Part shown: positions 1 to 6,183 of the stretch, in pieces
How positions within the stretch are numbered: position 1 is the first letter of the stretch
Layout of the letters: each line of letters starts with the position of its first letter
DNA from: Sulfurimonas sp.
GTDB taxonomy: Bacteria; Campylobacterota; Campylobacteria; Campylobacterales; Sulfurimonadaceae
Assembly: GCA_027858865.1 (NCBI GenBank)
Contig: JAQIBW010000332.1
Coordinates: forward strand, 1 to 6,955
Length of the DNA: 6,955 nt
Direction of reading: 5' to 3'
Made by a program: the position numbers and the translations under genes
The notes under the pieces: generated by a model
The model's database searches: none
Seen by the model: the letters and a program-made list of their open reading frames with translations, nothing else
What the model was told of the DNA's origin: nothing

Positions 1-257
1 ATGCTAAAGGGTTTGGTGGTGTTAGACCTCAAATACTTGACAAGAAAAACCAAAAACTTATGCTTGGCGAAGCTTCAATAAATACAGGTGAAGGAATAAT
101 TTTCAATATGACACCCTCACCAGGGGCAACATCTTGTCTTGGTAATGCTGTACGTGATGTAGAAGCGATATGTGAGTATCTAGGATTCACTTTTGATGAA
201 AAACACTTTAATGAAGAGTTAGTAGAAGAACAAACTATACACGGAGATGAAGTATGA
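1..257 (+). CDS. FAD-dependent oxidoreductase, malate:quinone / 2-hydroxyglutarate oxidoreductase-like (C-terminal fragment)
   Basis: Only the last 84 residues are present; the gene enters from the left edge, and its frame is open from base 3 to the TGA at 255-257. The fragment begins AKGFGGVRPQ and contains GEGIIFNMTPSPGATSCLGNA at about residues 24-44. This glycine-rich C-terminal pattern is typical of DAO-type flavoproteins of the malate:quinone oxidoreductase / L-2-hydroxyglutarate oxidase group, where the segment closes the FAD-binding domain. Such enzymes oxidise a 2-hydroxyacid and pass electrons to the membrane quinone pool. The substrate cannot be decided from the fragment: malate is plausible because Campylobacterota use a quinone-linked malate dehydrogenase, but that is inference. 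The TGA overlaps the ATG of the following glycosyltransferase gene (ATGA), so the two are probably translationally coupled. An internal ATG at 60 is not the start, because the homologous-looking sequence continues upstream of it. Confidence 0.65.
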   Translation, partial: AKGFGGVRPQILDKKNQKLMLGEASINTGEGIIFNMTPSPGATSCLGNAVRDVEAICEYLGFTFDEKHFNEELVEEQTIHGDEV

Positions 258-1384
258 TAACTGAGCATAAAAAAAGAAAGAAACTTTTATATATTACAGA
301 TCAACAAGAGTATACTGATCATGGAGCGATAGGTCCACTATTCAACGGTTATCTTAAAGAATATTATGATGTACATATTGTCTATTTTACAAAGTTCAAA
401 AATAGTTTTCAGGCAAAAGGCACTGACTATGTAGTTCCACAACAGTACAAAAAAGAAATCTCTTGTTATATGGACTCCAAAGGTGTTAATCTCTCATCCT
501 ATGACTATGTTTTTGTTCGTAATAAGCCTGATATTTTAAAAAATATTCTAGAGAATCGTGAAAAGTATGGGTACAAAGTAGGATATAGACTCTCTTTTCC
601 AAAAACAGAAGAGATTTATGAGGCGTACAAGGCCAATAATAGCAATTCTATTATTAATACCGTGAAAAATTACTTTACAAAACAAAGTAAAAAAAACCTT
701 TTATCTAAATGTGATATTTTCATGCCTACATCTAAAGATATGGAAGACACTTTTTATGCAGATACTGGGGTTAGAAGTTTCCCTTTACCTGCAGGACTTG
801 ACCCTGCAAGAATTACACCTCACCGCAAATCAGATGGAGTTGAACGCTATTTTATCTATGTGGGAACGTTAGATAGTCTTAGAGAGTTTGAAAAAGTATT
901 AGTTGCTTTTACAAAAGTTCACTCAGATAACTGGCATCTAAATATTTCAACATTTGATTCTGAATTTGCTAGAAATGTAATGCAAAAGTATCCTACTATT
1001 TCTAAAAAAGTCAGCATCATTAAAGCAGACAACTTCGATGAACTACTAGTTCAAATAGATGATTGTGATGTAGGTATCGCTTTACTACCAGATATACCTA
1101 TCTACTCAACAGCAATACCTGCTAAAACAATGGACTACTATACTTGTGCCATTCCTACACTTTTAACTGATAATGCAAAAAATCGCACACTTTTCAGCGA
1201 TGAAGATGCTCTGTTTTGTAATTTTGAAAGTGATGAAATCGTTGCAAAATTAGAGAAAATCATAGATATGTCAGAAGAAGAAATTGCCAAAATGGGACAT
1301 GCCGGACAGGACAAATTACTCGCTCACAAACGAAACTATAAAATTATGGCCAAAGAGCTTTATGAAGAGTTAGAATCACTTTAA
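254..1384 (+). CDS. GT-B-fold glycosyltransferase-like protein (family 4/1 type)
   Basis: This is a 376-residue soluble protein with no signal peptide or membrane segment. The N-terminal half (about residues 8-185) looks like an acceptor-binding Rossmann domain, starting with the strand KLLYITD and a G-rich turn (GAIGPL). The C-terminal half (about 198-330) opens with FIYVGTL, the usual start of the donor-binding domain. It carries DVGIALLPD at 272-280 and IPAKTMDYYTCAIPTLL at 288-304, which corresponds to the Kx(L/M)EYMAxGxPV nucleotide-sugar-binding segment of GT4 enzymes. Asp294 stands where Glu is commoner. The protein probably transfers a sugar to a surface glycan or lipid, but donor and acceptor are unknown. 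The ATG at 254 overlaps the previous stop and has GGAG at 243-246, 7 bases upstream, which supports this start. A perfect palindrome covers the stop codon. The glycosyltransferase class is fairly secure; the exact role is not. Confidence 0.7.
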   Translation: MITEHKKRKKLLYITDQQEYTDHGAIGPLFNGYLKEYYDVHIVYFTKFKNSFQAKGTDYVVPQQYKKEISCYMDSKGVNLSSYDYVFVRNKPDILKNILENREKYGYKVGYRLSFPKTEEIYEAYKANNSNSIINTVKNYFTKQSKKNLLSKCDIFMPTSKDMEDTFYADTGVRSFPLPAGLDPARITPHRKSDGVERYFIYVGTLDSLREFEKVLVAFTKVHSDNWHLNISTFDSEFARNVMQKYPTISKKVSIIKADNFDELLVQIDDCDVGIALLPDIPIYSTAIPAKTMDYYTCAIPTLLTDNAKNRTLFSDEDALFCNFESDEIVAKLEKIIDMSEEEIAKMGHAGQDKLLAHKRNYKIMAKELYEELESL

Positions 1385-1393
1385 AGTGATTCT
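1372..1393. repeat. Perfect 22-bp palindrome over the glycosyltransferase stop codon
   Basis: The half-site AGAATCACTTT at 1372-1382 is followed without spacer by its exact reverse complement, AAAGTGATTCT, at 1383-1393. It includes the last codons and TAA of the glycosyltransferase gene. As RNA it could form a hairpin with at most about 9 pairs around an AU-rich turn. As DNA it is a plausible dimeric protein site. No T-run follows directly, so it is not a textbook intrinsic terminator. Confidence 0.6.
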
Positions 1394-1394
1394 T

Positions 1395-1417
1395 AATAAG
1401 CTTTTCATAGCTTATTT
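1395..1417 (+). terminator. Possible weak terminator hairpin between the glycosyltransferase gene and mqnF
   Basis: AATAAGCT at 1395-1402 pairs perfectly with AGCTTATT at 1409-1416 around a six-base loop (TTTCAT). The stem ends in TTATTTACT, a short T-rich but interrupted tail. Together with the palindrome just upstream it could end transcription from the oxidoreductase-glycosyltransferase operon. The stem is AT-rich and overlaps the region upstream of the mqnF -10 box, so it could equally be a regulatory or incidental structure. Confidence 0.35.
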
Positions 1418-1419
1418 AC

Positions 1420-1425
1420 TATAAT
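1420..1425 (+). promoter_or_regulatory. Sigma-70-type -10 box for mqnF-sppA
   Basis: A perfect TATAAT lies 27 bases before the mqnF ATG, in the only gap between plus-strand genes. No TTGACA-like -35 box is present at the usual distance; the upstream region is T-rich instead. This is the known housekeeping promoter style of Campylobacter and Helicobacter. Transcription would begin near 1431-1433, giving a leader of about 20 bases. Confidence 0.6.
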
Positions 1426-1452
1426 TCGCAACTTTAAAATCAAAGATAAAAA

Positions 1453-2673
1453 ATGCAAATAATATCACCAAACTATATATTAACACCAAGCACCCTCCTT
1501 TCAGATTTAGCAGTTGCTTTTGATAAAACAATACAAAAGATAGCGCCTCTTGAAGAACTTAAAAAAGAGTATCCAGATGCAGAGGTAACTGTTCTGCAAA
1601 AGAACTCACTTTTGATGCCAGGACTTATAAATGCACATGTTCACATAGAGTTTAGTGCAAATAAAACAAGCCTTAGTTATGGCGACTTTATGAACTGGTT
1701 ATACAGTGTAATTGAAAATCGTGAAGACCTTATAGGCGGTTGTGACGCTAAATGTATGAGCAAAGCCATAGATGCTATGCTTGATTCTGGCATCACAACA
1801 TTTGGAGCAGTTAGCTCTCATGGAATGGATTTAGAAGCTTGTGCAAACGCTGCGCAAAATGTAGTTTTTTTCAATGAGCTTATCGGTTCTCAGGCAACTA
1901 TGGCAGATGCTTTATTTGGTGATTTTATCTCTAGATTAGATGCTTCTAAGAGCGTAAAAAGAGAAGGATTTCATCCTGCTGTTGCTATTCACTCACCATA
2001 TTCAGTTCATCCTGTTTTGATTAAAAAAGCTCTTGAAATTGTAAAAAATGAGGAGTTAAAACTTACAGCACACTTTATGGAAAGTGAAGCTGAGAGGAAT
2101 TGGCTTGACTCAAGCGATGGGGATTTTAAAAAGTTTTTTGTAGATTTACTAAAACAAGATAAGTCCGTGTGTGATTCAAGAGAATTTTTAGAGTATTTTG
2201 ATGGACATAATGCACTTTTAACTCATGGAGTAAATGCAAACGATGATGAACTAAACACTATTTCTAAAAATGAACATACGATTATCCACTGCCCTATTTC
2301 AAACAGACTATTAGGTAATAAGACTTTAAATATAAAAAATTTAAATGATAAAAACATTAGATGGATAGTAGCAACAGATGGACTTAGTTCGAACTATAAA
2401 CTTGATTTGTTTGAAGAGATGAAAATGTCTCTGTTTATGCATAGCGATGCACCGCTTTTAGGGTTTGCAAATGCACTTATTAGAGGAGTAACCATAGATG
2501 CTGCTAATGCACTTAACCTAAATACTGGAGAGATATCAGAAGGTAAAAATGCAGATATGCTTGTCTTAGACTTAGATAAAGAACCAAATGATGAATTGGC
2601 TATCCATTTAATATTACACCGATATAATATCTCTAAAGTTTATATAAACGGAAAAAAAGAAAAAGGTAATTAA
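1453..2673 (+). CDS. mqnF: Aminofutalosine deaminase family amidohydrolase
   Basis: This 406-residue metal-dependent amidohydrolase is of the chlorohydrolase/SAH-deaminase group. A small N-terminal beta-domain leads into LLMPGLINAHVHIEF, with metal-binding His62 and His64. Further expected active-site positions are His207 and Glu210 in AHFMESEAE, His258 in LLTHG, His279 in IIHCPISNRLL and Asp309 in ATDGLSSN. The C-terminal EGKNADMLVLDL at 363-374 is the usual return to the beta-domain. In Campylobacterota this family is linked to deamination of 6-amino-6-deoxyfutalosine in the futalosine route to menaquinone, and the characterised relatives also act on other adenosine derivatives such as methylthioadenosine. 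The exact substrate here is therefore inferred. The start ATG follows a recognisable -10 box but only a weak AAAG-type ribosome site. Its TAA overlaps the ATG of sppA by one base (TAATG), and the two are clearly co-transcribed. Confidence 0.82.
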   Translation: MQIISPNYILTPSTLLSDLAVAFDKTIQKIAPLEELKKEYPDAEVTVLQKNSLLMPGLINAHVHIEFSANKTSLSYGDFMNWLYSVIENREDLIGGCDAKCMSKAIDAMLDSGITTFGAVSSHGMDLEACANAAQNVVFFNELIGSQATMADALFGDFISRLDASKSVKREGFHPAVAIHSPYSVHPVLIKKALEIVKNEELKLTAHFMESEAERNWLDSSDGDFKKFFVDLLKQDKSVCDSREFLEYFDGHNALLTHGVNANDDELNTISKNEHTIIHCPISNRLLGNKTLNIKNLNDKNIRWIVATDGLSSNYKLDLFEEMKMSLFMHSDAPLLGFANALIRGVTIDAANALNLNTGEISEGKNADMLVLDLDKEPNDELAIHLILHRYNISKVYINGKKEKGN

Positions 2674-3542
2674 TGCAATTTTTAAAAAAACTATTTTCAC
2701 CTGTAACTGTAACACTTGGTTTTATACAAAATCATTTCAAAGCGATGATATTTGTACTGATTTTATTTTTGATATTTGCTCCTTCTAGTGAGCAAGATCT
2801 TACTCCAAATAATCTTCAGAGTATTAATCTAATTGGTCCTATCATGGAAGTTTCAGAAGTCCTAGAACAGATTGAAAAAGCTGAATTTAACAACAATATA
2901 AAAGGTGTTTTGCTTGTTGTTGACTCTCCTGGTGGTGCAGTCGCTCCATCGGTTGAGATCGCTTATGCAATTAAAAGACTTAGAGCTAAAAAGCCTGTTG
3001 TTGTATATGCTCAGGGAACTATTGCAAGTGGTAGTTACTATGCAAGCATCTGGGCAAATGAAATCGTAGCAAATCCAGGTTCAATGGTTGGAAGCATAGG
3101 AGTTATCATGCAAGGGGCAGATATCAGTGAGCTTATGAAAAAAATAGGAGTCTCTTCCCAAACTGTTATAGCAGGTAAATACAAACAAATCGGAACTCCA
3201 GATAGAAAATGGGAGCCTTATGAAGTAAATGAATTAAATAAGGTTATTCAGGGAACTTACGACATGTTTACTAAAGATGTTGCGGATGCAAGAGGTCTTG
3301 ACATCAAAAAAAGAGACCAATTTGCAAATGCACATATATTCACTGCACAGCAAGCTAAAGATGTTGGCTTGGTTGATTCGCTTGGAGTAAGTCATAATGC
3401 GAAAATGAAACTTATTTTACTTAGTGGAGTAGAGAATCCTGTTTGGAACAAAGAAGACAGGTTTGATAAGATTATGAAGAAATTATCAGCATCTACTGCC
3501 GTAACACTTCACACTTATTTTCCTGCTTTAGTTCTTAAGTAG
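2673..3542 (+). CDS. sppA: Signal peptide peptidase SppA, short (S49 family) form
   Basis: This 289-residue serine peptidase is anchored in the inner membrane by one N-terminal hydrophobic segment at about residues 24-37 (AMIFVLILFLIFAP). It cleaves signal-peptide remnants and other membrane peptides. The S49 core starts at about residue 51. VDSPGGAV (83-90) precedes GTIASGSYYAS (115-125), in which Ser119 is the expected nucleophile. GKYKQIGTPDRKWEP (168-182) contains Lys171, the expected general base. The 52-residue Ser-Lys spacing fits the Bacillus-type short SppA with a Ser/Lys dyad; the duplicated long form of E. coli is about twice this length. FTAQQAKDVGLVDSLG (223-238) is the conserved C-terminal family motif. 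AAAAGG at 2661-2666 lies 6 bases before the ATG, which overlaps the mqnF stop. The gene ends at a convergent junction. Confidence 0.9.
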   Translation: MQFLKKLFSPVTVTLGFIQNHFKAMIFVLILFLIFAPSSEQDLTPNNLQSINLIGPIMEVSEVLEQIEKAEFNNNIKGVLLVVDSPGGAVAPSVEIAYAIKRLRAKKPVVVYAQGTIASGSYYASIWANEIVANPGSMVGSIGVIMQGADISELMKKIGVSSQTVIAGKYKQIGTPDRKWEPYEVNELNKVIQGTYDMFTKDVADARGLDIKKRDQFANAHIFTAQQAKDVGLVDSLGVSHNAKMKLILLSGVENPVWNKEDRFDKIMKKLSASTAVTLHTYFPALVLK

Positions 3543-3544
3543 TG

Positions 3545-3661
3545 CCCTTAGCCTTGAGCATATGGAATATTTTTTTACCTTAAGCTTCAATGTAAGGAAT
3601 ATTTTCGAAGAAAATATTCACGGAAGCTCAAAATAGAGCTAAGGCTACTCGAGTAAAAGGG
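3545..3661. repeat. Nested inverted-repeat block between convergent operons
   Basis: This is almost the whole gap between sppA and the FmdE-like gene. The core is a perfect hairpin: GAATATTTTC (3597-3606), loop GAA, GAAAATATTC (3610-3619). Around it AGCTTC (3583-3588) pairs with GAAGCT (3623-3628), and CCTTA (3578-3582) with TAAGG (3640-3644). Outer arms are TAGCCTT (3549-3555) with AAGGCTA (3641-3647) and CCCTT (3545-3549) with AAGGG (3657-3661). Alternatives compete: GGAATATTTT occurs twice directly (3564-3573 and 3596-3605), and TTGAGC (3554-3559) matches GCTCAA (3626-3631). A 7-T run lies at 3570-3576. It probably ends transcription from both sides, but no hairpin is followed directly by a T-run, so that role is inferred. 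Confidence 0.6.
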
Positions 3662-4261
3662 TTAGACTTCTACTACCTTCACAACACTCTCAGTATTTTC
3701 AAAAATTCTTTTTACTCTGTCTTGCCAAAGTTCACCGAAGTCTTTTATCTCGGCAGGTTGAGCCATTCCACCCATCATTTTTTGCATCAGTGCTTGCATA
3801 TTTGGACTTGGCATAATCGATGATGGATCATAAAACACATCCACACTTTTATCATTATCAATTCTAGTGAATCTTGCAGATGAATCAATTTGTGCATCAA
3901 AATCCATCAAAGAGTGTCTAGCAAACTTTCCTGCTAAACCTTTGAAACCACTTTTATCCGTAGCACCTGTTATTTGAGATACAACATTGCTTATTACTCC
4001 GGCAACACCATCTTCAAGTGACTCTTTAAATTCAACACTAATGTTTCCACGAACTGCAACTTCATCTGGGTAAAGAGCTTTTAGAGCCTCTGCAGTTATC
4101 AGGTAAGCACCAGCTACAGTTGGGCAACTATGTCCTGCAGACTTAACAACATCAAGATAGTTAAACTCATAATCTCCATCTATGACTGCTCCTAAGACAA
4201 ACGCAAGTGGGTCTTTAACTTTTATTGTTTGTACTTCGTCAAAAAAATCTGGATAATTCAT
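3662..4261 (-). CDS. FmdE-like GHxCP-motif protein of unknown function
   Basis: This 199-residue cytosolic protein has no signal peptide or membrane segment. Residues about 15-120 resemble the FmdE domain (formylmethanofuran dehydrogenase subunit E family). SAGHSCPTVAGAYLI at 41-55 holds the likely metal- or cofactor-binding His44 and Cys46. ISNVVSQITGATDKSGFKGL at 90-109 matches the position of the family's TGxTxGxxxL segment. Cys46 is the only cysteine, so the C-terminal zinc-ribbon found in some FmdE proteins is absent. The C-terminal part has a Met-rich stretch (about 150-166) and a charged helical end. The name comes from methanogens; no formylmethanofuran enzyme is expected here, and the real activity is unknown. 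The ATG overlaps the xseA stop (ATGA), with AAGGA at 4271-4275, 9 bases upstream. It is the last gene of the ribD-ubiE-xseA operon. Confidence 0.6.
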   Translation of the reverse strand: MNYPDFFDEVQTIKVKDPLAFVLGAVIDGDYEFNYLDVVKSAGHSCPTVAGAYLITAEALKALYPDEVAVRGNISVEFKESLEDGVAGVISNVVSQITGATDKSGFKGLAGKFARHSLMDFDAQIDSSARFTRIDNDKSVDVFYDPSSIMPSPNMQALMQKMMGGMAQPAEIKDFGELWQDRVKRIFENTESVVKVVEV

Positions 4262-5445
4262 AAAATATTTTCCTTTTTTATCACCTTTGCAGTTATACTA
4301 ATTTCATCACTCTGTGCCATAAATTCATCTTCAATGTTTAAAGTTGAAATGTCTATAACCTTTGAGTCTTGTGATATTTGTGCAAAGCCTCTTTTACTTT
4401 TAAATTTTGGATGGTTTGATTCTAGCATCTTTTGTAGATTTAAAACTTGATTTTGGGCAACATTTAATCTTGTAGTTATAGCATGAGAGAAAGAATCTTT
4501 TAAAATTTTTACCTCTTGCATCTTCTGCCCTAATTTTTTTTCTATAGAGTTACTTGAAAATAAGTTATACATATGAGTAAGTTCTTGTTTTGAACTTTGT
4601 ATTTTTTGAGATATCAGTTGTGTGTGTTGAGACGCTATAGAATCCAATGTTTGATAGAGCTCATTTGTATCTGGTAAAGTCATCTCCATTGCAGCACTTG
4701 GAGTTGGCGCTCTTAAATCTGAAACAAAATCACTGATTACCCAGTCTATTTCATGACCTACAGCAGAGACTATAGGTGTTTTAGCTCTAAAGATAGCATC
4801 TGCGACTATCTCTTCATTAAATGCCCATAAATCTTCCATGCTACCACCACCACGACCAATAACTATAAAGTCGTACGCTCTAGTATCACTTACAATAATA
4901 GCATTTGATATACTAGATGCTGCACTTTCACCCTGAACTAAGACATCATAAATATCTATTTCTAAGGCTCTATATCTACTCTTAGCAACTCTTAACATAT
5001 CTTGTAAAGCTGCTCCTGATGCTGATGTGATAAATGCGATTTTAGAAGGAAATTTCGGAAGCTGTTTTTTTATGCTTGGTTCAAAATAACCCTGAGATGC
5101 AAGCTTCTCTTTTAATTGCTCATAAGCTAAGGCCAAAGCACCATGTCCTGCAGGTTCTATGGAAAAACAGTTTATTTGGTACTCACCACGAGGTTTATAA
5201 AGAGTTATAGCACCATCTAAAATAACTTTTAGACCCTCTTTTAGTTGAAACTTTAGTTTTGTTGCATTACCTCTAAACATTACTGCTTTAAGAGTTGATG
5301 TTGAATCTTTAAGTGTAAAGTAAATATGTCCGCTGTTATGAAAAGTAATGCGAGAGAGTTCTCCCTCTACTAGAACACGAGAAAAACTACTTTCAAGAAG
5401 AGTTTTAATCTGTTCATTAAGTGATGAAACGTTTAAAACATGCAA
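4258..5445 (-). CDS. xseA: Exodeoxyribonuclease VII large subunit
   Basis: This 395-residue large subunit of exonuclease VII degrades single-stranded DNA to oligonucleotides in complex with several XseB small subunits, which are not encoded in this window. An N-terminal OB-fold DNA-binding domain spans about residues 1-100 (VEGELSRITFHNSGHIYFTL). The catalytic domain follows: FITSASGAALQDM (138-150), VIGRGGGSMEDLWAFNEE (195-212), SAVGHEIDW (227-235) and DLRAPTPSAA (243-252), all hallmark motifs. Residues about 260-350 are Gln/Lys/Ser-rich and probably form the helical XseB-binding arm. The protein ends about 60 residues earlier than E. coli XseA, mainly through a shorter arm and tail, which is normal for Campylobacterota. 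The start is TTG: no in-frame ATG fits, and VLNVSSLNEQIKTLLE begins where family members begin. The stop overlaps the FmdE-like gene by 4 bases. Confidence 0.93.
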   Translation of the reverse strand: MHVLNVSSLNEQIKTLLESSFSRVLVEGELSRITFHNSGHIYFTLKDSTSTLKAVMFRGNATKLKFQLKEGLKVILDGAITLYKPRGEYQINCFSIEPAGHGALALAYEQLKEKLASQGYFEPSIKKQLPKFPSKIAFITSASGAALQDMLRVAKSRYRALEIDIYDVLVQGESAASSISNAIIVSDTRAYDFIVIGRGGGSMEDLWAFNEEIVADAIFRAKTPIVSAVGHEIDWVISDFVSDLRAPTPSAAMEMTLPDTNELYQTLDSIASQHTQLISQKIQSSKQELTHMYNLFSSNSIEKKLGQKMQEVKILKDSFSHAITTRLNVAQNQVLNLQKMLESNHPKFKSKRGFAQISQDSKVIDISTLNIEDEFMAQSDEISITAKVIKKENIL

Positions 5446-5449
5446 AGAT

Positions 5450-5456
5450 TCACCTT
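5450..5456 (-). promoter_or_regulatory. Ribosome binding site that fixes the TTG start of xseA
   Basis: On the minus strand AAGGTGA (5456 down to 5450) matches the 16S anti-Shine-Dalgarno sequence well and ends 4 bases before the TTG at 5445-5443. It is the strongest ribosome site in the window. It lies in the 20-base gap after ubiE and supports the non-ATG start. Confidence 0.65.
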
Positions 5457-5465
5457 GTTATAAAA

Positions 5466-6182
5466 TTATTTTTTTCTAGCTATAAGAAGCGTTGAAATAT
5501 CCATAGAGAAACTCTTAGTATATAGCATCTCAAAATCTGCAGTTTCAAGTTCTTTTTGCATATTCTCTACAGTAGAAAAATCTTCTATAGAGTTTGGAAG
5601 GTATTCATATGCTTCTAAATTTTTAGAGATAAATCCACCTACTTTAGGCAAAATTTTGTTCATATAAAAATCTCTAATCTGACCAATAAAAGATGGATTT
5701 TCATTTTTCATAAATTCTAATATTATTACAAGACCATCTTGCTTAAGAACTCTGTTAAATTCTTTTAAAGCTTTTTGTCTCTCAACAACATTTCTAATAC
5801 CGTAAGTGATACTTAAAAAATCTGCACTCGAGTCTTCCAATGGAATTTCAGTAGCTTTTGAAATATGGTAGTTAAACTTAGGATATTTCTCTTTTGCAAC
5901 ATCAACCATGCCAACAGATGGATCAACTCCAACTATATCACCAACAGCAATACCGTTTACGGCTGCACGACTACGCCAAAACTCCATCATATCACCAGTT
6001 CCACAAGCCACATCTACAATCTTGTCAACACTGTCTTTACCATAAAACTTATAAGCTAAATCACAAGCTTTACGTCTCCAGCTTTTATCTACACCCATAC
6101 TCATAACACGATTTGCTGTGTCATATGTTGGCGCAATATCATCAAACATTGATACAATTTTTTCTTGTTTTTGTTTTTGCAT
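5466..6182 (-). CDS. ubiE: Demethylmenaquinone / 2-methoxy-6-polyprenyl-benzoquinol methyltransferase
   Basis: This 238-residue SAM-dependent class I methyltransferase carries out the C-methylation that turns demethylmenaquinone into menaquinone, the last step of the pathway, at the inner membrane face. Family signatures are clear: MFDDIAPTYDTANRVMSMGVDKSWRR (12-37); SAM motif I IVDVACGTGDM (55-65); GVDPSVGM with the acidic residue for the ribose (85-92); FLSITYGIRNV (122-132), diagnostic for UbiE/MenG; and EFNRVLKQDGLVIILEF (141-157). Because Campylobacterota normally make only menaquinone, the role is most likely MenG-like; the ubiquinone activity in the family name is probably irrelevant. 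The ATG at 6182 lies one base after the ribD stop. On the minus strand an AAAAGGG site inside the ribD 3' end supports it. xseA follows after 20 bases. Confidence 0.92.
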   Translation of the reverse strand: MQKQKQEKIVSMFDDIAPTYDTANRVMSMGVDKSWRRKACDLAYKFYGKDSVDKIVDVACGTGDMMEFWRSRAAVNGIAVGDIVGVDPSVGMVDVAKEKYPKFNYHISKATEIPLEDSSADFLSITYGIRNVVERQKALKEFNRVLKQDGLVIILEFMKNENPSFIGQIRDFYMNKILPKVGGFISKNLEAYEYLPNSIEDFSTVENMQKELETADFEMLYTKSFSMDISTLLIARKK

Positions 6183-6183
6183 A

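Noticed and set aside
60..257. ATG at 60 as the true start of a 65-residue protein
   Set aside because: The same frame is open to base 3 and reads AKGFGGVRPQ before that ATG, which fits the oxidoreductase C-terminal domain; the gene is simply cut by the window edge.
29..268. 79-codon minus-strand open frame at the left edge
   Set aside because: It lies antisense to the oxidoreductase end, whose translated sequence has clear family motifs. The antisense product is Ser-rich and low in recognisable features, as expected of a shadow frame.
3564..3605. Two GGAATATTTT copies 32 bases apart as a CRISPR or iteron array
   Set aside because: There are only two 10-base AT-rich copies, and the second is part of a hairpin. 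No further units and no replication or cas genes are present.
4229..4450. 73-codon plus-strand open frame with hydrophobic residues across the xseA/FmdE-like junction
   Set aside because: It is antisense to two well-supported genes, and the apparent membrane-like sequence is what A-rich codons give when read on the opposite strand.
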